Source: Bacillus proteolyticus
GTDB lineage: Bacteria; Bacillota; Bacilli; Bacillales; Bacillaceae_G
Length of the DNA: 64,000 nt
Direction: 5' to 3'
NCBI RefSeq assembly: GCF_001884065.1
Contig: NZ_MACH01000093.1
Coordinates: forward strand, 124,001-188,000
In this document: positions 1-8,331 of the stretch, in pieces
Layout of the letters: each line of letters starts with the position of its first letter
Numbering within the stretch: position 1 is the stretch's first letter
The notes under the pieces: model-generated
What the model was told of the DNA's origin: nothing
Seen by the model: the letters and a program-made list of their open reading frames with translations, nothing else
The model's database searches: none
Made by a program: the position numbers and the translations under genes

Positions 1-2
1 AT

Positions 3-923
3 TTGCTTGCTGAAATCCTGGAAAGAGTTGCAAGTGTGGATTCAACTGTGCTTATTAACGGAGAAACAGGCGTTGGAAAAAACGTAGTTGCGAAACGTAT
101 TCATGAATTGAGCGAACGGAACAGCCAACCCTTTGTCCACTTAAATTGTGCAGCAATTCCCGATACACTTCTCGAATCTGAATTGTTCGGCTACCATAAG
201 GGAGCCTTTACAGGTGCGAATTCAAAAGGGAAAACAGGGCTCGTCAAAACAGCCGAAAAAGGAACGCTTTTTTTGGATGAAATTAGTGAACTTCCGTTAC
301 ATTTGCAGCCCAAGCTCCTTCAATTACTGCAGGACAAGACCTATATGCCTATTGGCGGTTCACAGTTAGTAAAGGCTGATATTCGCATTATTGCAGCAAC
401 AAACCGCAAAATCGAGGAAATGGTAAAAGAGGGAAAATTCCGGGCCGACCTATATTATCGCCTTCATGTTTTACCAGTAAATATTCCACCGCTACGCGAG
501 CGGCATGAAGATATTTTTCCACTACTCCATTTCTATTTGCAAAAGTATAACCAAATATTCAACCAGACACGTACCTTCTCGCAGCAAACGATAGATGTTT
601 TTCAACGTTACCAGTGGCCAGGAAATATACGCGAGTTGGAAAACACTGTTGAGCAACTCGTTATTATGGCTAAAAAAGAAGAAATCACGATTCATGATTT
701 ACCAGATCGCTTTCACTCAGTAAGTATGGAAAAAGAAGCTTTACAATCTCTGAAAAAAGGCAACAACTTAAGCGAGATTATCGAAAGTATGGAAAAAACA
801 ATTATTGAACAGGCAATTAAGGAAAATAAGACTACACGTAAAACTGCAAAAATTCTTGGAATTACTCAAACTTCACTGATCCGTCGGTTAAAGAAATACA
901 ATATCCGTAATGAAAAAGAATAG
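3..923 (+). CDS. Sigma-54-dependent transcriptional activator, 3' part
   Basis: This is the C-terminal 306 residues of an enhancer-binding protein that opens sigma-54 promoters by ATP hydrolysis. Seen: Walker A GETGVGK (residues 20-26), the sigma-54 contact loop GAFTGA (67-72), Walker B GTLFLDE (87-93), the arginine-finger region and a C-terminal Fis-type helix-turn-helix (about 279-303). The reading frame runs into the left window edge and the first in-frame TTG lies inside the AAA+ domain, so the start and any N-terminal sensor (PAS or similar) are missing. Target genes cannot be told; no convincing -24/-12 promoter was recognised by eye nearby. Confidence 0.93.
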   Translation: MLAEILERVASVDSTVLINGETGVGKNVVAKRIHELSERNSQPFVHLNCAAIPDTLLESELFGYHKGAFTGANSKGKTGLVKTAEKGTLFLDEISELPLHLQPKLLQLLQDKTYMPIGGSQLVKADIRIIAATNRKIEEMVKEGKFRADLYYRLHVLPVNIPPLRERHEDIFPLLHFYLQKYNQIFNQTRTFSQQTIDVFQRYQWPGNIRELENTVEQLVIMAKKEEITIHDLPDRFHSVSMEKEALQSLKKGNNLSEIIESMEKTIIEQAIKENKTTRKTAKILGITQTSLIRRLKKYNIRNEKE

Positions 924-1321
924 CTTTTTTGTTGTAGGGGGATTAATTTTTTCTTAATTTGATGGCTATAAGGCTGTACCCCATGCCCGCCAAATTAAGA
1001 TTTTGAAGTCCGTCCAAAATTTCATCTTCCCTTTTCCTATTCAAATAACTATTTTGTTAAAGTTTAATTGGTCCGATATGATAGATTACTTCTAAATATT
1101 CACCTAACATATTCACAGTTACTCTTTGTCATTTAAAAAGAGGACCTGCTATTCGTAGCAAATCCTCTTTTGTTAACCTGAAACTTAATAAAAAATACTT
1201 TCTTCAAATTATTTTTGAATGAATTCCAACAAAAAGAATATTTCCGTTTTACTTGCATTCGCTATCAATCATATACAGTTTCATACGAAATCGATTAAAA
1301 AGTTGTACCATCCTTTTTAAC
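924..1321. other. Intergenic region with two hairpins, no gene seen
   Basis: About 400 bases without a supported reading frame. It holds a 9-bp perfect inverted repeat (arms 953-961 and 991-999, CTTAATTTG/CAAATTAAG, with extra pairing inside), which could act as a terminator for the sigma-54 activator although its T tract is poor. A clearer terminator follows at 1136-1171. Confidence 0.5.
1136..1171. terminator. Intrinsic terminator, usable from both strands
   Basis: AAAGAGGA pairs with TCCTCTTT, with further pairing around GCT/AGC. The T run is better when read from the minus strand (CCTCTTTTTAAA), so it most likely ends the transcript of the minus-strand repeat protein at 1322-1567. Confidence 0.7.
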
Positions 1322-1567
1322 CTACATTGGATAATAAGACTGTAATGGATAATAGGACTGTGATTGATAATACGATTGTAATGGGTAATAAGGCTGTAAT
1401 GAAAAATACGATTGTGAAGGATTATGGATTTCCTGCATTTGCTGTGCTTGAAATGCTTGTTGCTGCGCTTGTATAGCATGATGAACAGCTTGAATAGTAC
1501 TTTGTGCAGGCCCCTGCCCCCCTAAAGGACGAATTTGCTTCTCATTGTAAAAACAATTACGAAACAT
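1322..1567 (-). CDS. Small protein with C-terminal Tyr/Gln hexapeptide repeats
   Basis: An 81-residue protein with no recognised family. The N-terminal half is glutamine- and alanine-rich (AQQQAFQAQQ); the C-terminal third is built of six-residue units of the form LQSYYP or SQSYYP, encoded by 18-bp tandem DNA repeats. A strong ribosome binding site (GAGGTG) lies 8 bases before the ATG, which argues for a real gene. Tyr/Gln/Pro-rich short repeats are typical of spore-coat or other surface-assembly proteins, but that role is only a guess. It is not obviously co-transcribed with the DUF4129 operon, which starts and ends further right. Confidence 0.65.
   Translation of the reverse strand: MFRNCFYNEKQIRPLGGQGPAQSTIQAVHHAIQAQQQAFQAQQMQEIHNPSQSYFSLQPYYPLQSYYQSQSYYPLQSYYPM
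1329..1418. repeat. Five 18-bp tandem repeats inside a small gene
   Basis: Units start at 1329, 1347, 1365, 1383 and 1401; the plus-strand consensus is about GGATAATANGACTGTAAT. Because 18 is a multiple of three, gain or loss of a unit keeps the frame and would change only the number of six-residue blocks in the encoded protein. Confidence 0.85.
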
Positions 1568-1699
1568 TCTTTATTCACCTCACCCCTGCAGATATTTTTG
1601 TTTTCCACCTTTCATACTATGAATATTGAATTAAGGTGGATAATACATGAAACATTACACCTTGTAATTCCTAATTCTCTTTCGTTCAATTATTTTAAC

Positions 1700-2434
1700 T
1701 TAATCCAATTTCCCATCCCCCTCTATCCACTTCATTGTTTTTTCTACATCTAATTCCGTATAAGTCTTTTCGCCATAGCGAACTGATTCATACAACGAAA
1801 TAATGTCTCTCGTTCTACATATTCGTTTTAACCATTGTTGCATCGTTTCATAGGACCTTCTCTGTTCATGAAATGGTAAAGTCCTTTCCCATTCAACTAA
1901 CGCTTTCCTTATCGTATCTGTAGGTAGCGTCTGCTTTAACTGATGCATCACTTTCTCGTTTTTTTCGGTTCTAACCGTATATTCTTTCGTTACCGATTGT
2001 TTCTCCTGTTCTATTTCTGATTTCATTAACTTTTTCCTAACTGATTTATAAAGAAAATATTTAATTACCGCTGCAATAACTACATAAAAAACTACAGTAA
2101 TCCATGAATTTGAAAGAAAAGAAAATACGTCTCCCCATGAATTTTCCTTTTTAAAACCTTTAAATTTTTTACCCGTTGGCGTCCTATCCCTATTTTCTCC
2201 TACTTTTGTATTTTCCAAAGGTCTGCCAGTGCCATAATCTTCATTATTTTCATTGTTTATTGTTTCCTTATAAATTTTTTCAGATTTCTTCTCACTAAAA
2301 AAACGCTCTTTTACTATGTCTTGTACATGCACCACACCTTGTGATAACGATATTGCACTAATCGCAAAGAAAAGTATGATTAAAGCTCTTACAATCCAAA
2401 ACTTCACTTTCATATGCCGTTTTTTATTCCACAT
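1700..2434 (-). CDS. DUF4129-type membrane protein
   Basis: A 244-residue protein with a short N-terminal membrane segment (residues 12-32), a polar linker, a second membrane segment (about 108-128) and a cytoplasmic C-terminal domain rich in Trp/Arg (KALVEWERTLP, MQQWLKRI), as in DUF4129 proteins. These are usually encoded with MoxR ATPases, DUF58 proteins and transglutaminases, as here. It starts 15 bases after the DUF58 stop, so it is the last gene of the operon. The molecular role of the family is not established; membrane-protein or cell-envelope maturation is often proposed. Confidence 0.75.
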   Translation of the reverse strand: MWNKKRHMKVKFWIVRALIILFFAISAISLSQGVVHVQDIVKERFFSEKKSEKIYKETINNENNEDYGTGRPLENTKVGENRDRTPTGKKFKGFKKENSWGDVFSFLSNSWITVVFYVVIAAVIKYFLYKSVRKKLMKSEIEQEKQSVTKEYTVRTEKNEKVMHQLKQTLPTDTIRKALVEWERTLPFHEQRRSYETMQQWLKRICRTRDIISLYESVRYGEKTYTELDVEKTMKWIEGDGKLD

Positions 2435-2449
2435 GACATAAATCCCTTC

Positions 2450-3559
2450 TTATTCTTTAATTACAATCCATTTATTCGTTCTACTATATTTCTTTGGAGA
2501 AGTACCCAAAATTAAAGGAACTGCATCCAATTCCTTACGACGAAAGCCAGCTGTGTAAAAATAAGAAGATGATACAGGCGTATCTTGGTCCGATATTGAG
2601 GCAAGTACTTTTAATACATTTTGCAAATGTTTGCGATTATCCCCGTTTTTTATATGTAGCAAACTGTTATCTTTCACACTATTAATCCATAATTCAAATG
2701 AACAATCTTGCAAAAGCAGTTGCTTGCATATGCCTGCTGTTAATTCAATTAGTTCTTCTGTATCCTTTCGCAAAGAAACGCCACTTTTATTTTGCAAATT
2801 GAGATAAATCGCATATTTATCTGATTGTGTTCGCTCGTATTTTTTTGCTGTTATTGTCCCTGTTTTCGCTGTTGCACTCCAGTGGATGGAACGAAAATCT
2901 TCATTTTCATAAGACTTCACTCCCATTACTTTCGTTTCATCATATAGCGGTGAAGACATCGCTTTTCGAAATCCCCGTGACCATTCTTGTAATTCAGGAA
3001 CTTGCATTTTCGGAACGGCTGGTAAAACTAAATAGGACGGCGTATCAACTTGTTTATATGTTATATGGTTCGTTATGAATCCAAAGGGATCAGTAATAAC
3101 AATTTCAACTTCTTCCCATTTCGCGATTCCTCTTTTTAAAACTACAGCATGCAAATCAAATGAAACTGATTCTCCTCCTTTTATATTGAAATTCATATAA
3201 TAATTTGAACCTGTACTATGATTTTTGTTTAGTTCTTCATGATCCCAAGTTAGCTTATTTTCACATTTAAATCGAAATACAACATTAAAAATAGGGGAAA
3301 TCGATTTGTTTGAAATTTTTATTTTGCAAGTGTTCGTTTCACCAATAAAAACATTCGAATTCCCTTGATCGTATTCCCAGTAAATACGAGATACTTTCCG
3401 TATGTATACATGCGCAGCACCTATTAAAATTAAAGACAAAAATACGAGAGATAAAAACAGTAGATTACTTGAAAATATACATAAAATAACGGCTACAACT
3501 GACATAACTCCTATTATGAAAGGCTCCGCTAAAGGTGTATACACAAGTTGTTGCTTCAT
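2450..3559 (-). CDS. DUF58 domain-containing protein
   Basis: A 369-residue protein with two closely spaced N-terminal membrane helices (about 15-52) and the DUF58 signature near residue 220-232 (DFRSIHWSATAKTG). The C-terminal part resembles a von Willebrand A-like fold. DUF58 proteins act with MoxR ATPases, perhaps as their substrate-side partner. The start codon overlaps the stop of the MoxR gene by four bases (ATGA), which indicates translational coupling in the order moxR-DUF58-DUF4129. Confidence 0.85.
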   Translation of the reverse strand: MKQQLVYTPLAEPFIIGVMSVVAVILCIFSSNLLFLSLVFLSLILIGAAHVYIRKVSRIYWEYDQGNSNVFIGETNTCKIKISNKSISPIFNVVFRFKCENKLTWDHEELNKNHSTGSNYYMNFNIKGGESVSFDLHAVVLKRGIAKWEEVEIVITDPFGFITNHITYKQVDTPSYLVLPAVPKMQVPELQEWSRGFRKAMSSPLYDETKVMGVKSYENEDFRSIHWSATAKTGTITAKKYERTQSDKYAIYLNLQNKSGVSLRKDTEELIELTAGICKQLLLQDCSFELWINSVKDNSLLHIKNGDNRKHLQNVLKVLASISDQDTPVSSSYFYTAGFRRKELDAVPLILGTSPKKYSRTNKWIVIKE

Positions 3560-4488
3560 CGTACATTCTCCACTGGCACATCGATCGTATGAAGAATTTC
3601 TTTAATAATTTGTTCTTTCGTCGTTTTCATTTCCCCTTCAATCGTCAGTGTTAAACGATGAGCACAAACGGATGTTGCTAGTAGCTTTATATCATCTGGT
3701 GTACAATAATCTCTTTCATTTAATATTGCTCGTGCTTGAATTGCTCTCATAAATGCCAGTGTGCCTCTCGGGCTTACACCGATTTCAATTAACTCATGTT
3801 TACGAGTTGCTTCAACTATTTCAAGGAGATAATCTTGCACATCATCCCCTACTAACACTTCTCTTGCACGCTTTTGCATCATAATAATTTCTTCACTTGA
3901 AATAATAGAGTGTAATGTTTCTAATGGATCATTCATTTGAAACCGATTCATCATTTCCTTTTCAGCTTCTCTCGTAGGATAACCTTGGCGAATCGTAAGT
4001 AAAAATCGGTCTAATTGAGCATCAGGTAAAGGAAATGTACCAGCAGATTCAAGAGGATTTTGCGTTGCAATTACTAAAAAAGGTTCTGGTAATGAATGCG
4101 TTTGTTTCGCAATCGTAACAGTACGTTCTTCCATAACTTCGAGTAACGAAGATTGCGTTCTCGGTACAGCCCGATTAATTTCATCCACTAATACTATATT
4201 TGCAAAAATTGGTCCTAACCTCGTTTTAAAATCCGATTCCTTCACATCAAAATATTCAAGACCAATAACATCTCCAGGCAAAGTATCCGCTGTGAATTGT
4301 ATTCTTTGAAATTTGGCGTCCACACTTTTTGCCAAACTTTTTGCTAATGTTGTTTTTCCCGTACCAGGTACATCTTCTAATAAAATATGTCCTCTTGCTA
4401 TAAGAGCTATTGCAGCCAGCTCAATTGATTCATCTTTCCCTATAATAACCTTCGAAATATTGTTAGTGATTTTCTTTAATATGTTCAT
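3556..4488 (-). CDS. MoxR-family AAA+ ATPase
   Basis: A 310-residue AAA+ chaperone-like ATPase. Walker A is EDVPGTGKTT (about 38-47) and Walker B is VLVDEINRA (about 99-107). The sensor region ATQNP and the C-terminal lid with SPRG are present. It has the typical MoxR length. MoxR proteins help mature or activate partner complexes, here probably the DUF58 and DUF4129 proteins encoded downstream. The start ATG has a good site (GAAGGTGG) just upstream. It is the first gene of the operon; a TATAAT-like -10 (4541-4546, minus) lies upstream, but I see no good -35. Confidence 0.93.
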   Translation of the reverse strand: MNILKKITNNISKVIIGKDESIELAAIALIARGHILLEDVPGTGKTTLAKSLAKSVDAKFQRIQFTADTLPGDVIGLEYFDVKESDFKTRLGPIFANIVLVDEINRAVPRTQSSLLEVMEERTVTIAKQTHSLPEPFLVIATQNPLESAGTFPLPDAQLDRFLLTIRQGYPTREAEKEMMNRFQMNDPLETLHSIISSEEIIMMQKRAREVLVGDDVQDYLLEIVEATRKHELIEIGVSPRGTLAFMRAIQARAILNERDYCTPDDIKLLATSVCAHRLTLTIEGEMKTTKEQIIKEILHTIDVPVENVR

Positions 4489-4584
4489 TTTTCACTACCA
4501 CCTTCAAATATTTTTAAAATTGAGAATATTTATTTTCCAAATTATAACACATCGCGTTAGAAGTAAATATATTCCTATCAAAAT

Positions 4585-4625
4585 AAAAAAGATGACTCCA
4601 GCAACACGCTAAAGTCATCTTTTTC
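4585..4625. terminator. Bidirectional intrinsic terminator
   Basis: AAAAAAGATGACT and AGTCATCTTTTT form a 10-bp or longer stem with flanking A and T runs. It ends the minus-strand MarR/nitroreductase/monooxygenase transcript. Confidence 0.85.
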
Positions 4626-4632
4626 TACCTTA

Positions 4633-4926
4633 TTATTTTACTAACTCTCCACTATAAACTTTTACATCAAGCGGAGCAGTTAAAAATTGTGGTGCTTTGC
4701 TAACGAAAGATGTGAAGTGTTCACTCGTATTATGACTCGCAACTGCTGCTTCATCTTTCCATACTTCTACCATCGTATAAACACTTTCTTTTTCTGTATC
4801 TTTATTAAGATTATAAGATATATTTCCACTTTCTTCTCTTGAACCATGAAGAAGTGGCTGAATTTCTTCTAAAAATGATTGTTGTTTTGCTGGATCTACT
4901 TGAAATATTGCGTGAATAATAATCAT
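4633..4926 (-). CDS. Antibiotic biosynthesis monooxygenase (ABM)-fold protein, YgiN-like
   Basis: A 97-residue dimeric ferredoxin-like-fold protein of the ABM family (FxVxPAKQQSFLEEIQPLL, then an SGNISYNL core and VEVWKDEAAVASH). Family members oxidise or sequester quinols or similar small aromatics without a cofactor. The ATG at 4926 was preferred over one eight codons upstream because GAGGGG sits 6-7 bases before it. As last gene of an operon with a nitroreductase and a MarR repressor, a role in quinone or electrophile detoxification is likely. Confidence 0.8.
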   Translation of the reverse strand: MIIIHAIFQVDPAKQQSFLEEIQPLLHGSREESGNISYNLNKDTEKESVYTMVEVWKDEAAVASHNTSEHFTSFVSKAPQFLTAPLDVKVYSGELVK

Positions 4927-4964
4927 GGTGTTTCCCCTCTCATATTCCACTTATTTCTTTAAAA

Positions 4965-5603
4965 TTACTTCCACTCAGCAACTTTTTCAACTGGAAGACG
5001 TACTGATTGATAACCACTGTCAGCAGCTTTTCCGATTGAAATTAACATTACTGGTACGTGACGCTCTTTATCTAATCCGAATGCTTCTGCGATTTGGTCT
5101 TTTTCAAATCCACCAATTGGGCAAGTATCATAGCCGTGAGCACGAGCTGCTAGCATAAATTGCATTGCTACAAGACCACCGTCAATTAATACCGTATCTT
5201 TCATTACTTCTGGTGTAACCATAGAGAAGTAACCTGAAAGTTTTTTCATTTGATCTTCTTTTACTTCAGCTGGCATTAAACCACGCTCTACTGCTGTACC
5301 GTAAATTTCTTCTGCGTTATCAAAGTTGTTTAAGTCACCAAATACAGCGATCATTGCTGAAGATGTTTCTACTTGAGATTGATTGAATTTCGCAAGTGGC
5401 GCAAGTGTTGCTTTCGCTTCGTCACTTTCAATTACTAAAAATCTCCATGGTTGCATGTTTACTGAAGATGGTGCAAGTGTTGCTTCTGTAAGAATTTCCG
5501 TCATTTCTTCTTTACTAATTTTTACTGAAGGATCATATTTACGAATTGAACGGCGTCCTGTTAAAATTTCGTTAAAATCATTTGTTTTTACTGAGTTAGT
5601 CAT
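4965..5603 (-). CDS. Nitroreductase-family NAD(P)H:FMN oxidoreductase
   Basis: A 212-residue flavoprotein. The N-terminal FMN-phosphate motif is RRSIRKYDP (about 17-25), followed by LAPSSVNMQPWRF; the C-terminal half holds GYDTCPIGGF and the family's VPVMLISIGK. Such enzymes reduce nitroaromatics, quinones or azo compounds by two electrons. It sits between the ABM gene and the MarR gene, 18 bases after the latter's stop, so it is probably induced when the repressor is released. The exact substrate is not visible. Confidence 0.9.
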   Translation of the reverse strand: MTNSVKTNDFNEILTGRRSIRKYDPSVKISKEEMTEILTEATLAPSSVNMQPWRFLVIESDEAKATLAPLAKFNQSQVETSSAMIAVFGDLNNFDNAEEIYGTAVERGLMPAEVKEDQMKKLSGYFSMVTPEVMKDTVLIDGGLVAMQFMLAARAHGYDTCPIGGFEKDQIAEAFGLDKERHVPVMLISIGKAADSGYQSVRLPVEKVAEWK

Positions 5604-5621
5604 AGTTGTATTCTCCCTTTT

Positions 5622-6050
5622 TTATAATTCTTTTATATTTTCTTGAATGTGATTTAACATATTTAAAAGATTATCGCGCTCTTCTTCACTTAATCCTTTA
5701 AATGCTGATGCTGCAAAACGTTCTTTTTCCTCTTGAAACGCCTGAATTTTATTTCGTCCCTCTTCTGTAAGAGAAACTAACGTAATTCTGTTATCATCTG
5801 GATTTTTACGTCTTACAATCATTTCATTTGCCTCAAGCTGCTTTAAATGCCTAGTAATCGCAGCATTATCAATATTCACTTCTTGCTGAAGTGCTTTTTG
5901 ACTAATTTCACCTACTTCATATAACTGAAGTATAAGCTCTAATCGAGATTGACTCATACCCGTACACCCTTCAAACTTCGAACTTACTTCTTTATTTAGA
6001 AAGTGTAATTTATATAAAATAATCGCTTCTTTTGAGCATGAACTTGTCAA
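5622..6050 (-). CDS. MarR-family transcriptional repressor
   Basis: A 142-residue winged-helix regulator: the recognition region ISQKALQQEVNIDNAAITRHLKQLE (about 54-78) is followed by the wing RRKNPDDNRITLVSLTEEG. The start is TTG, set by an excellent AAAGGAGGGG four bases upstream. Two cysteines lie near the N terminus (positions 5 and 29), so a thiol-redox switch like that of quinone-sensing MarR proteins is possible, but this is a guess. First gene of its operon; the promoter and a palindrome overlapping the start site lie just upstream, which suggests autorepression. Confidence 0.9.
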   Translation of the reverse strand: MTSSCSKEAIILYKLHFLNKEVSSKFEGCTGMSQSRLELILQLYEVGEISQKALQQEVNIDNAAITRHLKQLEANEMIVRRKNPDDNRITLVSLTEEGRNKIQAFQEEKERFAASAFKGLSEEERDNLLNMLNHIQENIKEL

Positions 6051-6083
6051 ATTACCCCTCCTTTACATCCAATATAAAAACGT

Positions 6084-6110
6084 TTGATGTATCAATAGTT
6101 GATATGTCAA
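6084..6110. promoter_or_regulatory. 27-bp palindromic operator, probable MarR binding site
   Basis: Perfect two-fold symmetry outside the spacers: TTGA-N2-TATCAA-N3-TTGATA-N2-TCAA. It covers the expected transcription start, directly downstream of the -10 box of the marR promoter, the classic place for a repressor site. Confidence 0.8.
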
Positions 6111-6112
6111 TT

Positions 6113-6141
6113 AATATAATCTATATCGATTTAGAATGCAA
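6113..6141 (-). promoter_or_regulatory. Sigma-A promoter of the marR-nitroreductase operon
   Basis: Read on the minus strand: -35 TTGCAT, 17-bp spacer, -10 TATATT. The predicted start near 6106 falls inside the palindromic operator, and the marR start codon follows about 55 bases later. Confidence 0.75.
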
Positions 6142-6250
6142 GCATTTTGTTTTCATTTATATTTTTCCAAATTAAGGCGCTTTGTCGCGTTACAAAAAAT
6201 GGGAATTACATTATAATAGTAATAATTTAAATGACTGGAGAGTGATTGTT

Positions 6251-6376
6251 ATGCGGCAATACACAAATAGAAATGAGGAAATGAAAATGGAAAATGGAAT
6301 GAGGATATTTATATATGACAACAATAAATATAGGGATTGTCGCGCACGTAGACGCTGGCAAGACGAGTTTGACTGA
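6251..6376 (+). CDS. Possible 41-residue leader peptide overlapping the GTPase gene
   Basis: An ATG with a fair ribosome binding site (GGAGAGTG) opens a short, very basic frame that runs through the GTPase start codon in another frame and stops 62 bases inside it. TetM-type genes are often preceded by short leader peptides that control transcription or translation. No terminator hairpin is visible here, so the case rests on position and the ribosome binding site only. Confidence 0.3.
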   Translation: MRQYTNRNEEMKMENGMRIFIYDNNKYRDCRARRRWQDEFD

Positions 6377-8258
6377 GCGTATTCTTTTTGAAACGAATGT
6401 GATTAAAGAAATTGGCCGAGTTGATAACGGAAGTACGCAAACTGACTCAATGGAATTAGAAAGACAGCGCGGAATTACGATTAAAGCATCTGTCGTTTCT
6501 TTCTTTATTGATGATGTAAAAGTAAATGTCATTGATACACCTGGACACGCTGATTTTATCGCTGAAGTGGAGCGATCATTCCGCGTTTTAGACAGTGCGA
6601 TTTTAGTTATTTCTGCCGTTGAAGGCGTGCAAGCACAAACGAAGATTTTAATGCGAACACTACAGAAACTAAACATACCGACTGTTTTATTTGTTAATAA
6701 AATTGATCGTAGTGGCGCAAATACTGAAAAAGTTGTGAAACAAATAAAAGTAATCCTTTCAAATGATGCATGCCCCTTCTACTCTGTAGAGAACGAAGGA
6801 ACAAAGGAAGCTCGTATTATGGAATATAAATCATATGACGATTGTATGGAACTGTTAGCACCATATAACGAATCCTTGCTTGCATCATATGTAAATAACG
6901 AAATCATCCCGGACGCACTATTAAGAAAAGAACTAGAAAAACAAATACAACAAGCAAATGTTTATCCAATCTTTTTCGGTTCAGCAAAGACAGGTATGGG
7001 CGTAACTGAACTACTTGAAAAACTTCCGGCCCTAATTCCAGTTAATAAACCGGCGCAAGATAAAACATTATCCGGTGTTGTTTTTAAAATTGAACGTGAA
7101 CCTTCTGGCGAAAAGATTGCTTACGTAAGAGTTTTTTCAGGCAGTTTACACGTTAGAAAATATGTTGATATACAGCGAAATGAGTCTCTACCACATAAGG
7201 AAAAGATTAAAAAAATGTGCATATTTCATAATGGAGATGCCGTTCAAACTTCTACCGTTCCTAGTGGAGAATTTTGCAAAGTGTGGGGACTGAGTGATAT
7301 AAAAATTGGTGATATTATCGGTGAACGGACGGATTATATAAAAGACATTCACTTTGCCGAACCACAAATGGAAGCTGCTATTGATGCGGTGCCTACGGAT
7401 CGAATTCATGATTTATACGCTGCACTTATGGAACTATGTGAAGAAGATCCACTCATTAAAGTGTGGAAAGATGATGTTCATAATGAACTATACATTCGCC
7501 TTTTCGGTGAAGTACAAAAAGAAGTAATTGAAACGACTCTTTTTGAGAAATATAATTTGCAGGTTACCTTCTCAAATACACGAGTTGTATGTATTGAGAA
7601 ACCAATTGGCGCAGGAGATTCCGTTGAAGTAATGGGAGAAAAAACGAACCCGTTCTACGCAACAATCGGCTTCAAAGTTGAACGTGGTGAGCTTAATTCT
7701 GGCATGACATATAAGTTAGGTGTTGAACTTGGATCATTACCTTTAGCATTTCATAAAGCGATTGAAGATACTGTATTTCAAACGTTAAAACAAGGTTTAT
7801 ATGGATGGGAAGTTACGGACATTTCTGTCACGTTAACACATACAGGTTATGCTAGTCCTGTTACAACAGCGAGTGACTTTAGAAACTTAACACCGCTCGT
7901 TTTAATGGAGGCTTTAAAGCAAGCTGAAACATATGTGTTTGAACCATTAAACGAATTTGAATTAACTGTCCCAGAGCACACAATTAGTACTGCAATGTAT
8001 AAACTAGCTGCCATTCCAGCAACTTTCGCGGAGCCTAAATTATATAATGACTCTTACCAATTAACAGGATCATTACCTGTTGCGAAAACAGAGAATTTTA
8101 AACGAATGCTCCATTCATTTACTGAAGGAGAAGGTATTTTTACAACAAATCCGAATGGTTTCACTAAACTTACGGCTCCCTTTCCTACTCGAAAACGTGT
8201 CGATTTTAATCCACTGAATCGCAAGGATTATTTGCTTTATGTGTTGAAGGCTTATTAA
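6315..8258 (+). CDS. Ribosomal-protection (TetM/EF-G)-like translation GTPase
   Basis: A 647-residue GTPase of the length and layout of tetracycline ribosomal-protection proteins. Seen: G1 HVDAGKTS (11-18), G2 RGIT (52-55), G3 DTPGH (74-78), G4 NKID (128-131), then EF-G-like domains II to V. Proteins of this type bind the ribosome like EF-G and dislodge tetracycline. This copy is flanked by ordinary chromosomal genes, with no transposon parts, and so is probably an intrinsic relative; whether it confers resistance cannot be read from sequence. The ATG at 6315 is preceded by a weak GAGG. A terminator follows directly. Confidence 0.85.
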   Translation: MTTINIGIVAHVDAGKTSLTERILFETNVIKEIGRVDNGSTQTDSMELERQRGITIKASVVSFFIDDVKVNVIDTPGHADFIAEVERSFRVLDSAILVISAVEGVQAQTKILMRTLQKLNIPTVLFVNKIDRSGANTEKVVKQIKVILSNDACPFYSVENEGTKEARIMEYKSYDDCMELLAPYNESLLASYVNNEIIPDALLRKELEKQIQQANVYPIFFGSAKTGMGVTELLEKLPALIPVNKPAQDKTLSGVVFKIEREPSGEKIAYVRVFSGSLHVRKYVDIQRNESLPHKEKIKKMCIFHNGDAVQTSTVPSGEFCKVWGLSDIKIGDIIGERTDYIKDIHFAEPQMEAAIDAVPTDRIHDLYAALMELCEEDPLIKVWKDDVHNELYIRLFGEVQKEVIETTLFEKYNLQVTFSNTRVVCIEKPIGAGDSVEVMGEKTNPFYATIGFKVERGELNSGMTYKLGVELGSLPLAFHKAIEDTVFQTLKQGLYGWEVTDISVTLTHTGYASPVTTASDFRNLTPLVLMEALKQAETYVFEPLNEFELTVPEHTISTAMYKLAAIPATFAEPKLYNDSYQLTGSLPVAKTENFKRMLHSFTEGEGIFTTNPNGFTKLTAPFPTRKRVDFNPLNRKDYLLYVLKAY

Positions 8259-8272
8259 ATCAAACAAATAGT

Positions 8273-8321
8273 AAAAAACGCCCTCTAGTATGATATGTTC
8301 CTTACTAGAGGGTGTTTTTTT
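8273..8321. terminator. Bidirectional terminator between convergent genes
   Basis: AAAACGCCCTCTAGTA pairs with TACTAGAGGGTGTTTT, with A and T runs on both sides. It serves the GTPase gene (plus) and the aromatic catabolic operon (minus). Confidence 0.9.
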
Positions 8322-8331
8322 GTAAATAATA

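Noticed and set aside
1329-1418. Regular short repeats that might suggest a CRISPR array
   Set aside because: Units are contiguous without spacers and encode in-frame hexapeptides of a minus-strand gene.
6315-8258. Acquired tetracycline-resistance transposon
   Set aside because: No integrase, transposase, or flanking repeats were seen; the gene sits between normal chromosomal operons.
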